From Microplitis mediator (taxonomy: Eukaryota > Arthropoda > Insecta > Hymenoptera > Braconidae): a stretch of DNA of 64,000 bases. The stretch lies in contig NC_079973.1 of NCBI RefSeq assembly GCF_029852145.1, forward strand, positions 21,284,422-21,348,421, given 5' to 3'. Each line of letters opens with the position of its first letter. The first letter of the stretch is position 1. Below the pieces are notes generated by a model. That model had not been told where the DNA came from. It saw nothing but the letters and a program-made list of their open reading frames with translations, and made no database searches. Of the stretch, positions 47,128 to 59,330 are shown one piece after another. The position numbers and the translations under genes are program-made.

Positions 47128-49932
47128 GAATTGAGTCTAGCAATGCACAACTGAAGTTAGTGAGAACGTCAGACACGCTCTAGAATATGATTTCTGACAC
47201 TACACCGGCTGCTTCTACTGCTATTGCTACTGCTGGTGTATTACTCACTGCAATATACATCTATATACATTATATATCTATAAGACATACTTTTTGCCAG
47301 CAGTATGTGCAACAATCTCAATTCTCTCGCTCTTCAAAACTATTTTCAGCTACTTCTTTTCATTTTCTCAATGTGTTTATAAACTCGCCTCTGTATCCTT
47401 ATTTTTTCACGCCCCATATCTCCTGAGTTATTATTATTGTTATTATTTTTTACCGCTATATTATTTGTCCTATTTTTGTTCTTTACTTTATTTTATTCAC
47501 TTTACTTCTGCGTTTATATACCTTTTACATTTACGTTTATTTGCTTGATTTTTCCTTTACGTGCTCAAGATATTTTTCTTTTATACGCCGACACTATTGA
47601 CCTTATTCTCCTGTACTAGAATGTACAAACTTTTTTCTTTTATTGAGAACTTTGAAGGTGTGAATTGCACAGTATTGTTTTAACTATTCATTCAGTAAGA
47701 TTGAATTTTTTTCAATCAGGGTTCCATTTTGTGTTATACTTTTTTTTCTATTTAATTTCGTTATTACTTTGAGAAAAATTTGTTCACTCCTAATTAATAT
47801 ATTGGAAAAACTTTAATTAGTTTTGCTTTTACGATACATTCTGTCTGAAGGGCTTCTAATTTTCACTTCTGTACATTGAAAATTTCGTATTACATCAGAA
47901 AAATTTGATAGTTGCTTATTACTTACAATTGAAGCCATTGAAAATGGAGTTTTTGAATACAAATTTAATTAAAGTTTCTTTGAAATATTTAAATATAATT
48001 TATATGAAAATTTAATTGATTCTGATGTACATTGAAAAAGTTCCAATAAAACAGTGAATATAAATAATCTCAGAATAAATTTCCTTTACATTTTCGTGCA
48101 GAATAATTTAGGAGATTGTTAAAACTTATGGATTAATCTTGGCATCCTATCAATTTATTCTTTATATATATATGTATGAAGAAGAAATTGAAAAAAGTGA
48201 AGTCAGTTTCTTCATCGATTTCCTCAAGATGAGCAGTAGTTACATCTTGCACTAAAATCGAGTCTGTCAAGTGTAACTCTTAAAAGCTTTTTTTTACGGC
48301 AGACTAGACCCAAAGATTAAATTAAATCTCAGTTAATGGACGAAAAATGAAATTTAAAAAAATTCCTCTCAACGCTAATATTATTTTCATATTAAATTTA
48401 TAATATATAAAGAAGACGAGGCAAAATGGATCCCTGAATCGAAATTTACTTGTATTTTTTTCTCAATAAATGCAAGACCTTAAAAAAAAAAAAAAAAAAC
48501 CTTTTTCACACTAAAAACAAAGTATTTTTCTAATAAACACTTCATCTGCTGTAAATATAAATATAAAAAAAAAATCCCATTTGCTTTGCTGCTAGCAAAC
48601 ATTAAAATAATAGACTTGCAATTTTAAAAATAAAGGAGTCAAAATTGAAATTTAAAATTATTTTATTAAATTGAAAAGCCAACGTATCTCCGATATTGAA
48701 TTTAAATAAAAAATAACTCACGATAAAAGCTTCTCATATCTCCGGCCATCATTTCTACTAGATATAAAGTAAACAGGAAGTTCTATTGAGTTGGTAAAAT
48801 ATCATGAAACCTTTTGAAAAAAAAAATGGTTTTCGTAAAAGGATCATACACTCTATGAGATTCATGATGTTCAAAAAATTCCTCTGTAAATATTTCAATA
48901 TAGAATAATAAAAAGTGATGAGAAAAAAAAAAATATTGTAGGGAAAGAATTTTATTTGTAATGTGATGCAACTGTAAAAAAACTAGATCTCGAACAAAAA
49001 AAAAATCGCGCTCGGTGGCATTTTGCCTCGAGGGATTTCTTTAGTAATAAAATAAAATTTACACCAGACTATATAGAAGACATTTACACCTACATGTATG
49101 TGTAAGTCATAAAAAAATTTCCGTCCATTTACAGTAAGGACAAGAAGCTTTTTGAAAAAAATAAAGTCTTTTTCCGAGCTTTTAGTCATTGCTTTGTAGC
49201 GTTACACTGAGTATGGATATGTACATAAACATATTTTTAGTTGTTTCGTGATGTATCCCTACAACTATATACTATACACAGTTATGTACTATAAACATTG
49301 GACGTTGTTTATCACTAGGGAATATGTGAATGTGTGTTGTGTGTCCTCTTGAGCTAGCATTACTGGTTATACTATACGGTTCACAAGAATAAATGCGATG
49401 CTTACGAGGAGACCCGCAATACATCCCAATATAACTAATCTAGAAACTACGACAGTGTACTCATGAAACTCTTAATGTTCATTTTGTCACGCTGGATTAT
49501 TTTTATTTATTTTTTTTTTTTCTTGTATATAAAAGAAAATCTTTTTATAGACCACTCTACCTGAATTACTGTTATTTTATGATAGTATTATTAAAAAATA
49601 TATTTTAAATAGAAATAAATTTATCACTGTTATATTAAAAGTGTCAGCTATTGGGTAAAAATAAAAAATATAACTTTTTATAAACATTTATTAATTTGAA
49701 AATTATTTATAAAACCAAATTTTTTGGTTACCTTTTACAAAGTTAATGTACATTATACGGCATGGAATAAAAATCTAAAAAAACGCATCCAATAAGAAAA
49801 ATTAAATTTTTTTATCAAAATAAGTAAACAAACAATGAAAAAATTATTAAGTATCTATTTTACACGTCTTAAGAAATTTTTAATAGAATAGAAATTTAAA
49901 AAAATAATCATGTGTATCAAAAAATTGTTGAC
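47128..49932. other. Unique AT-rich sequence
   Basis: A pyrimidine-rich patch at 47330-47600 gives Phe/Leu/Ser-rich frames on the plus strand. A poly-A run lies at 48482-48499. No gene or repeat family seen. Confidence 0.45.
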
Positions 49933-50622
49933 AGGGTTGGCTATTTTTAACTTCAAAACGTGACACAATGACAAATTTTTTTTAACGATTTTTGAACTTT
50001 CAAAAATGCAAAGAAAAAAATTAATGACTAATACTATAAATTTACGATATTAGACTTTTTTGTAAACTTTTTTTGACTCTCCATTAAAAGTTCTAGGGTT
50101 CATCATTTTTTTCAGTGCTAAAATACGTTCAGAAAAAGCGAATTTTGAACTTTTTCTGAACGTTCTCTTTTATTAGCATATTTTATTAATTTAAGGACAT
50201 TCATTGATTTTTCTCTTCACAGAAAAAAATAAACTTTAAAAATTAGTGATTGAAATTACAACCCAAAATCTGGCTATCAATATAGGAAATTTTAATACTC
50301 CAACTAATAAATTTTATAATACATGTTATAAATTTTTTAAATTTAAGTTACGATTCTTAAGGTTCAAATATTAATTTTTCCTGCATAGAAAATGAATTTT
50401 AATATTTATCTTATAATTATTTACGTTTTAATTATAAATTAAAGAATTACTATTTAGAATGATAGTATTTACTGATCACTTTATCATTATATCACTTGTC
50501 TATTCTCCATTCATATATTTCATTTTTTGCCGTGTTGAATTTTAAATTTAAAAAAACGTTCAAAAAAAGTTCGTCGTTGTGTCAAGTTTTGAAGCTTAGA
50601 GCAGTAAACGCCTTTTCAACCT
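49933..50622. mobile_element. 690-bp inverted-repeat element (family AA)
   Basis: Left sequence AGGGTTGGCTATTTTTAACT then CTTCAAAACGTGACACAATG is mirrored at the right by CATTGTGTC-like TTGTGTCAAGTTTTGAAG and CGCCTTTTCAACCTT. The ends do not start CACNG. A perfect 14-bp-stem hairpin (ACGTTCAGAAAAAG / CTTTTTCTGAACGT) lies at 50127-50165. There is no coding frame. The ends are old and approximate. Confidence 0.5.
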
Positions 50623-52716
50623 TTCATCAACAATTTTATCTATACAAGATTTCATAATATAAATGTAAGTAAATTTTTAGTTCGAAATACAATTTTTGAA
50701 GGCGACTGTACAGCTAAAATAATATAAATAAAAATAATAATAATTGTATATTTTAAAATCGAACATGCATCAATAGAGATTGTGACGAAAAAAAGTGTGC
50801 AGCTGGATTTAACCAGTTAGGCTGCACATACACGTACACAATCTACTCACCGCGCGTTTACGGACACAAACATAAAACTATGCAAGTATTTGGTCTTGGC
50901 GCATATTTTCGCAATAGCTCGTATTTCTTTCATCTCAATATCTTGCTATCTCACTTGTCTCCTCTATACTCTATACCCTGCACTATACACTCTATACTCT
51001 ATACTCTGTACACTCTGTACTCTGTACTATAGTTATTAACTCGAGAAGCAAGATGTGAAACTGCATCGAGGCCGACTTGTGAGCTGCTAAAAGGGACAGT
51101 GCAATGGCACGAGAGAGAATGCACCGCGATGGGTTACTTGGATGCAAGTGAGCGGAATAGAGATGACAATAATATGTAAGACCAGTTGTGAAGGCATACT
51201 ATATAATATCCAGTGTGTGCTGTATAGTGTAAAGTACAGTATAGTATAGCACAGAGCGCACAGAGAGGTTAGTAGCTGGACGAAAGAGGTGGATGGAGAG
51301 GCAAGAAGAGAAGGTACTGAGAGTACTCAAGTGTGCTGCGGGGTCGAGGAACCGGAAAATGCACTGGTAGGGTGGACGACAAGGTGGAGTGAGGAGTCTC
51401 GTTGCAGTTTTAATAAAAGAGGGGGAATAGCTTTTGAAAAAAACCGCGAAGCTTTAAGAAGGCAAGCCGCGCATCCCCACTACCGAGTACCCCGCGAGCT
51501 TCTAGGCAAGACATAGACCAAGCGCTACGAGTTATATTTACATTGTGATAAATATTATATATTTCTATATATTCATTTATTAATTTTCATTGTTTCATTT
51601 ATTTTTTTTTTTTTTATAGACTAATGACAAATATTTTTTATGTAAAATTTTTGAATTTGTTAATTATTTACATATATTTTCATATTTTTTATTAGTATTT
51701 TACTGCAGGATAATTTAAAATGGAAAATTAATTTTTACTCTTTTATGTTTTGCAAAAAAATTTTTTGACGATAATTAAATACTTTGTTTTGAGAGATGAA
51801 GGAATTTATATTTGTTATTATTAATTGTAGAGGCATAGAGTAGTTTTATTTTGAAAAATTGTATCTGAAAAGTAGAAATGAAACGTTTTAATTTGAAAAT
51901 AATTTACAAGGTTTTTTAAAAAACTTTTGCATTTAATATAATATAAAATATAATATCACAGACAATTAAAATTAATCCTGCACTTGAAATTTTGAATACT
52001 TGATGTTATAAATATGAATAAAAAAATGTATATGGTGATAAAATAATGTGGAATTTATAAAAATATATAAATGTGAAATTTAAGTGAATCTCAAAGGTAA
52101 AAGTGTGTCAAGTGATTAAATATCTGTCTATAGATATATATAGATATGTGAATATTATTATGAAATCAATGTATATATATATAAATTTATGGAAATATAA
52201 AAATGAATTTTGTCTCTTGTTGAAATATAACAAATCGAAAAAAAAAAAAATATATAAAATTGTGAAGTGTTTTAATTCAGTGAATAATTTAGTGCGAAAC
52301 TGGGTCGAAAGTTCTATTGGGAAAAAAATATATTCTCAACGGCAATGGTTTTTTTTTATTAATTAATAATCAGTTCATAAAAAATCTAGTGTTAATTATA
52401 AAGTTAATTTATTTTTTAATGAGTTAATTTATTATTTAATACAATGAAGAAAAATATTGAATATAAATCATAAACTTCCAAATGAAAAGTAAAATAATTT
52501 ATAGTGTATATTAAGTAATAAATTTAGTAATGGAAGAATAAAATAATTTGTAAATGGTCGATGAAGCAGAGTAATGTCTCTAATAAAGTTGGATAAAAAT
52601 CAGTGAGTAAATGTAACCGCAGAAATAAAAAGGGAAAAATTATTGTACGGTGAATATTTAAAAAAAAGTGATCGTTACTCTATTTCCTTTTGCTCCTCAC
52701 CTCATTTCCTGTCCAG
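50623..52716. other. Unique sequence with a GC-richer leader-like patch
   Basis: CTCTATAC/CTCTGTAC repeats at 50963-51032 precede a moderate-GC, purine-rich segment (51050-51530). That segment has a plus frame 51289-51516 with no supported start or boundary. The rest is AT-rich. It could be a promoter and 5' leader, but no core-promoter motif is clear. Confidence 0.35.
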
Positions 52717-52817
52717 TTTACTTTGCTTGGCCCTATAAAATTGCTGAAGATATGGCAGGCGCCATAGAAAGTATTATATACGCGGCGGTAGCGGAACCCG
52801 AGAGGATTGAACGATAA
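52717..52817 (+). CDS. Candidate terminal exon, best coding signal in the window
   Basis: A strong pyrimidine tract (about 52678-52712) ends in CTGTCCAG at 52709-52716. The following frame (phase 1 entry) is open for 33 codons to TAA at 52815-52817. It reads YFAWPYKIAEDMAGAIE, then about 15 further residues containing a small hydrophobic segment and an acidic/basic tail. AATAAA lies 40 nt beyond the stop. GC content is well above the flanks and third positions favour G/C in the middle. The TATAAAA at 52734-52740 is within the frame and is not read as a promoter. No family recognised and no upstream partner exon identified. Confidence 0.4.
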
Positions 52818-52857
52818 CAGGATATTTTACGGTATCGCATGAAAGCCGCCTAGGGAT

Positions 52858-52863
52858 AATAAA
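52858..52863 (+). promoter_or_regulatory. Possible polyadenylation signal
   Basis: AATAAA at the spacing expected downstream of the candidate terminal exon. In DNA this AT-rich the hexamer is common, so it is only supportive. Confidence 0.25.
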
Positions 52864-53334
52864 AAGCGCACATCGTTCATTTCTTCGTAGAAAAGAGAAA
52901 TAACCCCAACACTACTACTGCTTCTTCTTCGTCTATATAATAGTTGTTGTATTACATCGTACACAACTCTATGGCAATATATATAAACCTATATCGCAAG
53001 CAAGATACCGTCGGATACATGCAATCAATTCTAAAACTACTTTCCTCGTGACACTATCCGCGTATACGAATATTTACGTTAATCTATCTTTCGAATGATT
53101 TAATCACTGCTATAAATTTACATGCTGAAAAAATAAACATGTACATAATTTTTTATGACACTCGTATAATAATTTAAAAATATAAAATAAAAACTTGGGT
53201 AGGGTTAAATTGAGCAAGACAAAGTAGACAGTGATTACGGAGCAACTAAAATTCCTGCTAACTTTTTTTTTTTTTTATTCAAAATAATTTTTTACTGATC
53301 CAAAATGTCGAAAGTCATATTTCTTACATAAAAT
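52864..53334. other. Unique sequence
   Basis: No gene seen after the candidate exon. Confidence 0.45.
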
Positions 53335-54032
53335 CCCGGGTCAAAAAAATGACTTTACTTTGGCGTAATTTTTAAAATTGAAAATAAAGCAAATCATGTT
53401 TAAGTTCTTTTTTTAATAAATGAAAAACACACTTTAAGATGTGAAAACACATTTGGTTTTGACTTGCTGTTGACTAAGTTGTTTTAAAAATTTAAGTCAA
53501 CTGTCAAATCCAATACAGTACGACTTTAATTTGATTTGGTTGGCGTAAATCGGTACTAAGACAACAGTTCCATGACAACTGATCTCAGAGAACTGATTCC
53601 ACTGACAAACTCATAAAATAATTAATTATTAATTAATTACTATGACATGAGTAATTAAAATTCACTGTTGTAAATATAAAAAGTTAAATTATGTAAATTA
53701 GTTGTTGATAAAAATCAATTGTTGATGGGATCAGATGTCGGTGGAATCAATTTGTAGGGATCACTTGTCGTAGTGTAAAATTAATGGGATCAGTTGACGG
53801 CACACCTTTTAAGTCAAATAAGACAAATCCAAGTTAAACTTGACTTGTATTTGACAGTTGACTTAAATTTTTGAGTTATAAAAGTCATATTGGAGTTATA
53901 AAAAGTTAGTGTAGCCAAAATCAAGTTAACTAAGCCAATTGCAAGTCGAAAAAATTATGGCAGTCAAAATCAATTTAATTAAGTCAGTAGCAAGTCAAAA
54001 AAGTCGAAATCGAGTTATTTTTTTGACCCGGG
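53335..54032. mobile_element. 698-bp foldback with CCCGGGTCAAAAAAATGAC end (family Y)
   Basis: Ends CCCGGGTCAAAAAAATGACT and ATTTTTTTGACCCGGG mirror each other. Inside, TTTTGACTTGCTGTTGACTA is mirrored by TAAGTCAGTAGCAAGTCAAAA. A central part (about 53560-53800) has CAACTGATC/GATCAGTTG motifs and may be a further nested foldback. The target duplication is unclear. The tip resembles the start of the element at 63852. Confidence 0.7.
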
Positions 54033-54826
54033 TTACAACTAAAATTTTTTTCAACGACAATTGAAAATTTATTTTATTTCTTAAGTATTTTCTTAAAGTA
54101 TAGAGTAATAAATAAAGTATTAAATTATTTGATATCAAAATAAAAAAATTTTTAATTTTCAATAAAGTTTTTTCGTTTTTTGAATGAAGATTATGCATAA
54201 AAAAATATTTAAATAGTGAAAATGTAATTTATCGAAAACATTTTTAACGTATTATTGGAAACAAAGGAAACAAATATCGGTATTTTACATAAAATATTCC
54301 ACATGAATGATGAACTACAAAGAATGTATGACGCAGATTCATAAAATCAAAAAAACCAAAGAATTTTTTATAAATCTCATTTTCTTATGACTTGGTATTT
54401 CATAGCATGTATACTGATACATTTTGCAGAGAGATTAAAAAATATCATAAAATGTTTCAAGACTTGTAAGAGGATTGATTTTAAAATAAAATATAGCTTT
54501 ACATATACGTGATTTTATTCGACAAGCAGTGCGGAAATTGAATTCGCCTAGAAATCTTCGAGTGCTTTCGAATCATCTGTTCTATTTTCTATGACGAGAT
54601 TGCACGTATATTATTACTGCAATATAGATTGGGTGAAACATAAACGTGCTTATGTGACACACCGCTCGCAAATGCTGTGTATCGACGTATCGAACTTAAA
54701 TTACGCCTCCACTCGAGAATTCCATATTTCATATCTATCTGCGGTATAAAACTTAAATAAGTTTATATTTATTGTACCGTAAAGTTGACTTAAATATAAA
54801 ATTGAATCACACAATTAAAGTACATA
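54033..54826. other. Unique sequence
   Basis: AT-rich with a moderate-GC patch at 54530-54720. No gene seen. Confidence 0.45.
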
Positions 54827-55489
54827 CACGGAAACAAATGATGCTCAAAATTTTAATAATTTATCGTTTATTTTCGACTCAAAATTAGTATATTCGATAC
54901 TAATATCAAACCAGAATAATTATATATGTTATAAAATGGCTATTATTTATATTAAAATTTGATATACATAGAAGAGCAAAATTTGTAATTTCGTATATTA
55001 AAATTAATATGAAAAAGAATCGATGAATTGGTATCTACAGTTATTACTATTCAAATGAACATAAAAAAATTTTAAAAATTAGGAACCGAAAAATTAGTAA
55101 ACATACATATTAATATATAAAGATCTAGTATACTAATTTTTTATTTTATTATTTACCACTTATTCGATATATGTATATAATAAATTAATTTATAATAACG
55201 AATAAATAAGATTTTATATTAATTATTAGTCAATGGGATAGAATTTATAAAATAAGAGTTAAAAATTTTCGGTATTTATATGAGCAAAAAATCAGTATCT
55301 AGTATTCTAATTTTTCGTTTTATTATTTACCACTTATTCGATTTATGTATATTGTAAATTAATTTATAATGATGAATGAATGATATTTTAAGCTAATAAT
55401 TGATCAGTGATATCGAATTTATAAAATAAAAGTTAGTAACTTTTGCTATTTTTGGCTGGAAAAATCAGTATCTAATATACCAATTCTTA

Positions 55490-56227
55490 CACGGAGAAAA
55501 AAATATTGTTCTCAGAAGTATATTGTATAGTTACAGTAACAATATGCAATAATTATCTACTATATTATTACTGCAACGATCTACTGTATCGTTCTGACAC
55601 CAATACGGTAGATACACTCTAAAACCAAGTTTGTAGTCAAGATTAACATACTTGCCAAATAACATTGAAACGCCATACGCAATCTATAGATATTTAATAC
55701 ACCGTGAAACGTGTTTTAAATGACTACAAAAAACTATAGTTTTGCTTATGGCCTTAAACATAGAACACATTTAATATGTGTTAAAATAATACACTTGTAA
55801 CACACTTGGTTTTAGAGTGTAGCTCTGAGACCTATACCGTATTGTTCGGAGAGCTAAACCGTATCGTTCTGAGCCCTATCTGACGTCACGCACGTTGCAA
55901 ATGATATGAGAAGTTTAAAATTCTTATCACTAATAAATAAATGATAAATAGATAATTTTGATTAAATAAAATAATTTATTTATTAAGCGTCTGTTAGCAA
56001 TAATTATACCCGATACACAAAAAAGGCGCTAAAATGGATGTTTAATTAGGTTAGACGGTGGCGTGTGAGGTGACGACTACGGAAAGTCGAATAGGGCTGA
56101 CAGCTATCTAATAGATATTTACAGGAACGATACGGTATTGTTACCATAAGTATACGTATTGTTGTGGTAACGATCTACGAGTTGCTATACTTTAGATCGT
56201 TCGAGGAGCTATACTTTTTTTTCCGTG
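55490..56227. mobile_element. MITE with CACGGAGAAAAAAATATTG end (family B), nested in family A
   Basis: TA flanks CACGGAGAAAAAAATATTGT and CTATACTTTTTTTTCCGTG. The intact family A copy reads AATTCTTAATTTGACC across this site. The body repeats ACGATACGGTATTG, GATCTACTGTATCGTT and similar half-sites. It hosts the 205-bp element at 55615-55819, leaving 531 bp. Confidence 0.9.
55615..55819. mobile_element. 205-bp MITE (family C), third-level insertion
   Basis: TA flanks CACTCTAAAACCAAGTTTGT and ACACTTGGTTTTAGAGTG. Interior motifs TTTAAGGCCATAAGC-like (here in reverse) and CACGGTGT align with 24650-26045, which is the same element broken by two others. The boundaries are therefore doubly supported. 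Confidence 0.9.
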
Positions 56228-56439
56228 TAATTTGACCAATCATTACTTTTTAATAGATTATGTCATAAATTAGTTAACTTTCACTAATAAGTCACGTGTT
56301 ATACCTACCCTAGTAGAAATGATATCGAGTTTTTAGCCAGTAACTAGCCAGTTTAACTAGACTTAAACCAGTAACTGGTCAGTATAATATCGAGTTTCTG
56401 TCAAGTAACTGGCCAGTTTTACTAGAGATCGAGCAAAAC

Positions 56440-56553
56440 ATGGCGGCTTCAGTGAAACTATCAATTTTGAATATTGAGGTTATCAAGGGTTATAAAAAAT
56501 TGTCAAATAAAATAAAAATAATGTTAAATAAACGATATGACATAAACGTTTAA
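56440..56553 (+). CDS. 37-codon frame with an ATGGCGGC start inside family D
   Basis: The start sits in AAACATGGCGGC, close to the TISU initiator (SAASATGGCGGC) of short-leader animal genes, differing at position -4. The peptide begins MAASVKLSILNIEVIKGYKK and ends at TAA. It may be the first exon of a captured host gene, with transcription signals from that gene. It is short and AT-driven after the first codons, so coding is not shown. Confidence 0.25.
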   Translation: MAASVKLSILNIEVIKGYKKLSNKIKIMLNKRYDINV

Positions 56554-56664
56554 TTTATATTTATTTATATTATGAAATAAATAACATCATTAGATTAATA
56601 GAATAACAACAATAAATCTGACAATAAAGTAATTATTTTTAATTGAAGAAAATTAAAAAAATAT

Positions 56665-56889
56665 TTATTTAGGTTTTCTACTGCCTTCCCAGTTTTTTGA
56701 ATTACTTAAAATTACTCCGACAGCTTGTATTATTTCGGCAGGACTTCCAAGATTTTTAACCTCACAAAATTCATTCAAGCATTCAACGATTTTACAATCT
56801 TTTATGACAGTTTTTTCTCCAGTTTTTTTAGAACTAGTATATTTGTTACCGCATCCATTTTGTAATATATTTTGTAAAATATTTCCACG
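56665..56889 (-). CDS. Met-free 74-codon open frame inside family D
   Basis: The minus strand runs open from 56889 to TAA at 56665-56667 with no Met. It reads KKTGEKTVIKDCKIVECLNE, then AEIIQAVGVILSNSKNWEG and a basic tail. The balanced mixture of charged, hydrophobic and Gly/Pro residues is unlike translations of the surrounding AT-rich elements. It could be the last exon of a captured gene or a decayed transposase end. It runs opposite to the 56440 frame, so the two are unlikely to be one protein. Confidence 0.3.
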   Translation of the reverse strand, partial: RGNILQNILQNGCGNKYTSSKKTGEKTVIKDCKIVECLNEFCEVKNLGSPAEIIQAVGVILSNSKNWEGSRKPK

Positions 56890-57288
56890 TTAACATACAC
56901 AAATTTTAATTAATTCACATTGTTTTTTAATATTTTTTAAAACAACGACGCGTACAGGTTAACAGAAAAAAATAAACAGACACACACACTAGTAAAGGTA
57001 CAGTGTCGGTGTGACCAATGTTGATGATTTAGTTGTAGGTGGCGCGATTTCGAGTTTTTACTCGATATCACTGGCCAGTTACTGGTTTATATCGAGTGAA
57101 AACTCGATTATTTCTACTAGGGTAAAAGTAACAATATTTACTTACTTTTTGAAATAATTGATAGTAGTTTTTCGGAATCTACAAAAATTAGTAAACTTTG
57201 CATTAAGTACATAATAGTACTAATTATTGATAACAGATTCCACTTTTTATTATAATTTATTAATTTTTAATATTCTGTTTTTTCCGTG

Positions 57289-59226
57289 TAAAAAGAATCG
57301 AAATTTTTTCATAACTTGCAAGTTTACGTAATGAGCTTAAAAGACCGTAAGAAAAAAAAAATGTATTAAACTAAAAAGTATAATTTGAAATAATGTGATA
57401 ATGGAAAATAATGAAAGCCTTGAGCAATTACAATTACAAAGTTTTCTAAGAGGATAATTTTTTACGAGGAGAGAACTCTTCTTTTCGGATCGTCCACAGC
57501 CTACTAACTTTTGCATTATCTTTCGCTTCTTCACTTCCGACCGATAGTAATTAGATAAATTTTCCAAGTGTTAGATCTTTTTCCTACAATTTTCTCTCAA
57601 TTCTTTAGTACTCGTAACTGCGTTTTTTTTTTTCTTTTATTTTAGTCTTTATTCTTTCTCTATCCGCTGTAATTTTATTTCTATTTTTGCTTCGTATTTT
57701 TCTATCTTTATTTTATTGTTGTTTTATTACTGTGTTAAATGTATCAGTGGAAATTAAATGAGCTTTTAATGTCGGCGAACTTTTAATGTCAAACAAATTC
57801 ATTGAGCACACGGGGTTTAATGGGTACTTGGATTTTTACAACACAAATATAATTATGCGGTTGCCTTTTTTATTTTTACATTAATTGACTTTGTGATATC
57901 ACGAACTTTAATGATTTTTTATCAGGCTGAATAGTAATGGATTTTTTTTTTATTAAATTAAGGCATTAAAAATATATAATATTTAATTTTTCACAGTACA
58001 TTTAAGTTTCATAAGCTCGCGCCAGGAGTTTCATGAAAATTGAAATTTAACTCTGGTAATAATTTAAAAAAAAAATTAGAGCAAAAATTAATTTTAAACA
58101 AAATTTAAATTATGTGGAAAGTAAAATGAAATGAAAATAATAATTTAGCATAAAATGATTTACGGAAAGAATATATATTTAAGTAATTCAACAGAATACA
58201 CGGACGCGAAACACTGTCAAAATGGTTGAAGGTTAATTCAATGCAAAATACACAGCCTAGAAAGAGATATGTAGATTTCAAACTACCGCAATGAAATATA
58301 TATCTTTACATATTTATATTAATGTATGACTTCAAGTACGTATATATGTATACGTAGCATTGGGTTTTTTAGGTTTACTTGTTGGCGAGGCATGAAGAAC
58401 CTCAAATGAAATGAAATAAAAAAAAAGGATAGTAGCATAAAAGTAGAAGTGAAAAGGAATGAGACGTGCGACGTGAGATCTTGACGATCTATTGCCTACC
58501 CTTGTAGCGTGCGCGCGAGACTGGAATTACGTGTTCTACGTGAGATTAAAGTGTCAGTCGACCTCTCGAAGGAGTTCCGTCTTATCTATTATCCGTTTCT
58601 CGTGAGAGTCACTGTATATTCCTAACACACTGAGCAAATACGTTTTTTTTTTTTTTTCATTGTCTGTATTCTCAAACATTTTTTTTTTACCGCTGAATTA
58701 ATACACGATCTGCCTCAATTTTCAAACCATTTATCTCGTCGATTGTCAGAACAAAATGCTTTAATTTAATTTTTTAGTATTTCATGCCATTTAAAGTCAC
58801 ATTTAATTTTTTCTAACCCACACTAAATGTCAACTGCTATTTAATTATTTTATAAAACTCATGTATTTCAAGTTCCATTATTCGATATTTTATTTCATTC
58901 AATAATTGCCGGGGCGTCATGCATTTTATTTAATTAGAACTTTCCGTTATTGCAGCAGCTGATTGATTAAATACGATATTAAATTCGCAACTATAGCTAT
59001 AGGTCTTACGACATCAGCGGTAGTTGAAAACACTGCATTGTTTGCATAAATCAAAAATTATAATGAACAATAAAAACTAGTAATCCATCAAAAGAGTAGA
59101 GTAATCTCTCAGCTCTTTGTATAAAAACGTAAATAAGTGAATAATCTATGATAAAAAATGAGTAGACTAGAGAAAGTGTGATAGTAAGTATAAAGCAGTC
59201 AAAAGTAAAATGTATAGAAGTTGCAG
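57289..59226. other. Unique AT-rich sequence
   Basis: A GC-richer patch at 58440-58620 carries no long frame. No gene or repeat family seen. Confidence 0.45.
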
Positions 59227-59330
59227 AGCTTCCGATACCAGGCCGTCACGTTTGCCGAGCCAGCCGACGTCGGGGCTTTACAAAAGAATAAAGTACACAC
59301 TGTATCGTCAGACGTAAAAGAATTGGGTAC
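59227..59330 (+). CDS. Candidate coding island, weak
   Basis: GAAGTTGCAG forms a possible acceptor just before a GC-rich stretch. It reads SFRYQAVTFAEPADVGALQK in a frame open to 59685. Only the first 60 nt stand out from the flanks in composition. There is no clear pyrimidine tract or donor. A frame on to 59685 includes (TA)-type repeats and is probably not all coding. Confidence 0.2.

Larger units (their letters stand above)
56308..57122. mobile_element. 815-bp element with CCCTAGTAGAAAT ends carrying possible gene fragments (family D)
   Basis: TA flanks CCCTAGTAGAAATGATATCG and CGATTATTTCTACTAGGG. The intact family A copy reads ATACCTAAAAGT across the site. Near both ends ACTGGCCAGT and CAGTAACTGG palindromes recur, with GATATCGAGT. 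Between them lie two short frames on opposite strands, with higher coding appearance than other MITEs here. Confidence 0.9.
54827..57288. mobile_element. MITE, family A, reverse copy hosting three elements at two levels
   Basis: TA flanks CACGGAAACAAATGATGCTC and ATTCTGTTTTTTCCGTG. It aligns in reverse to 6713-7619. Two inserts (55490-56227 and 56308-57122) each bring a TA duplication, and the first contains a third (55615-55819). Without inserts the copy is 905 bp against 907 bp for the intact one. Confidence 0.9.

Noticed and set aside
52734..52740. TATAAAA as a promoter
   Set aside because: It is within the open frame of a candidate exon, and the downstream ATG is too close for a normal start site.
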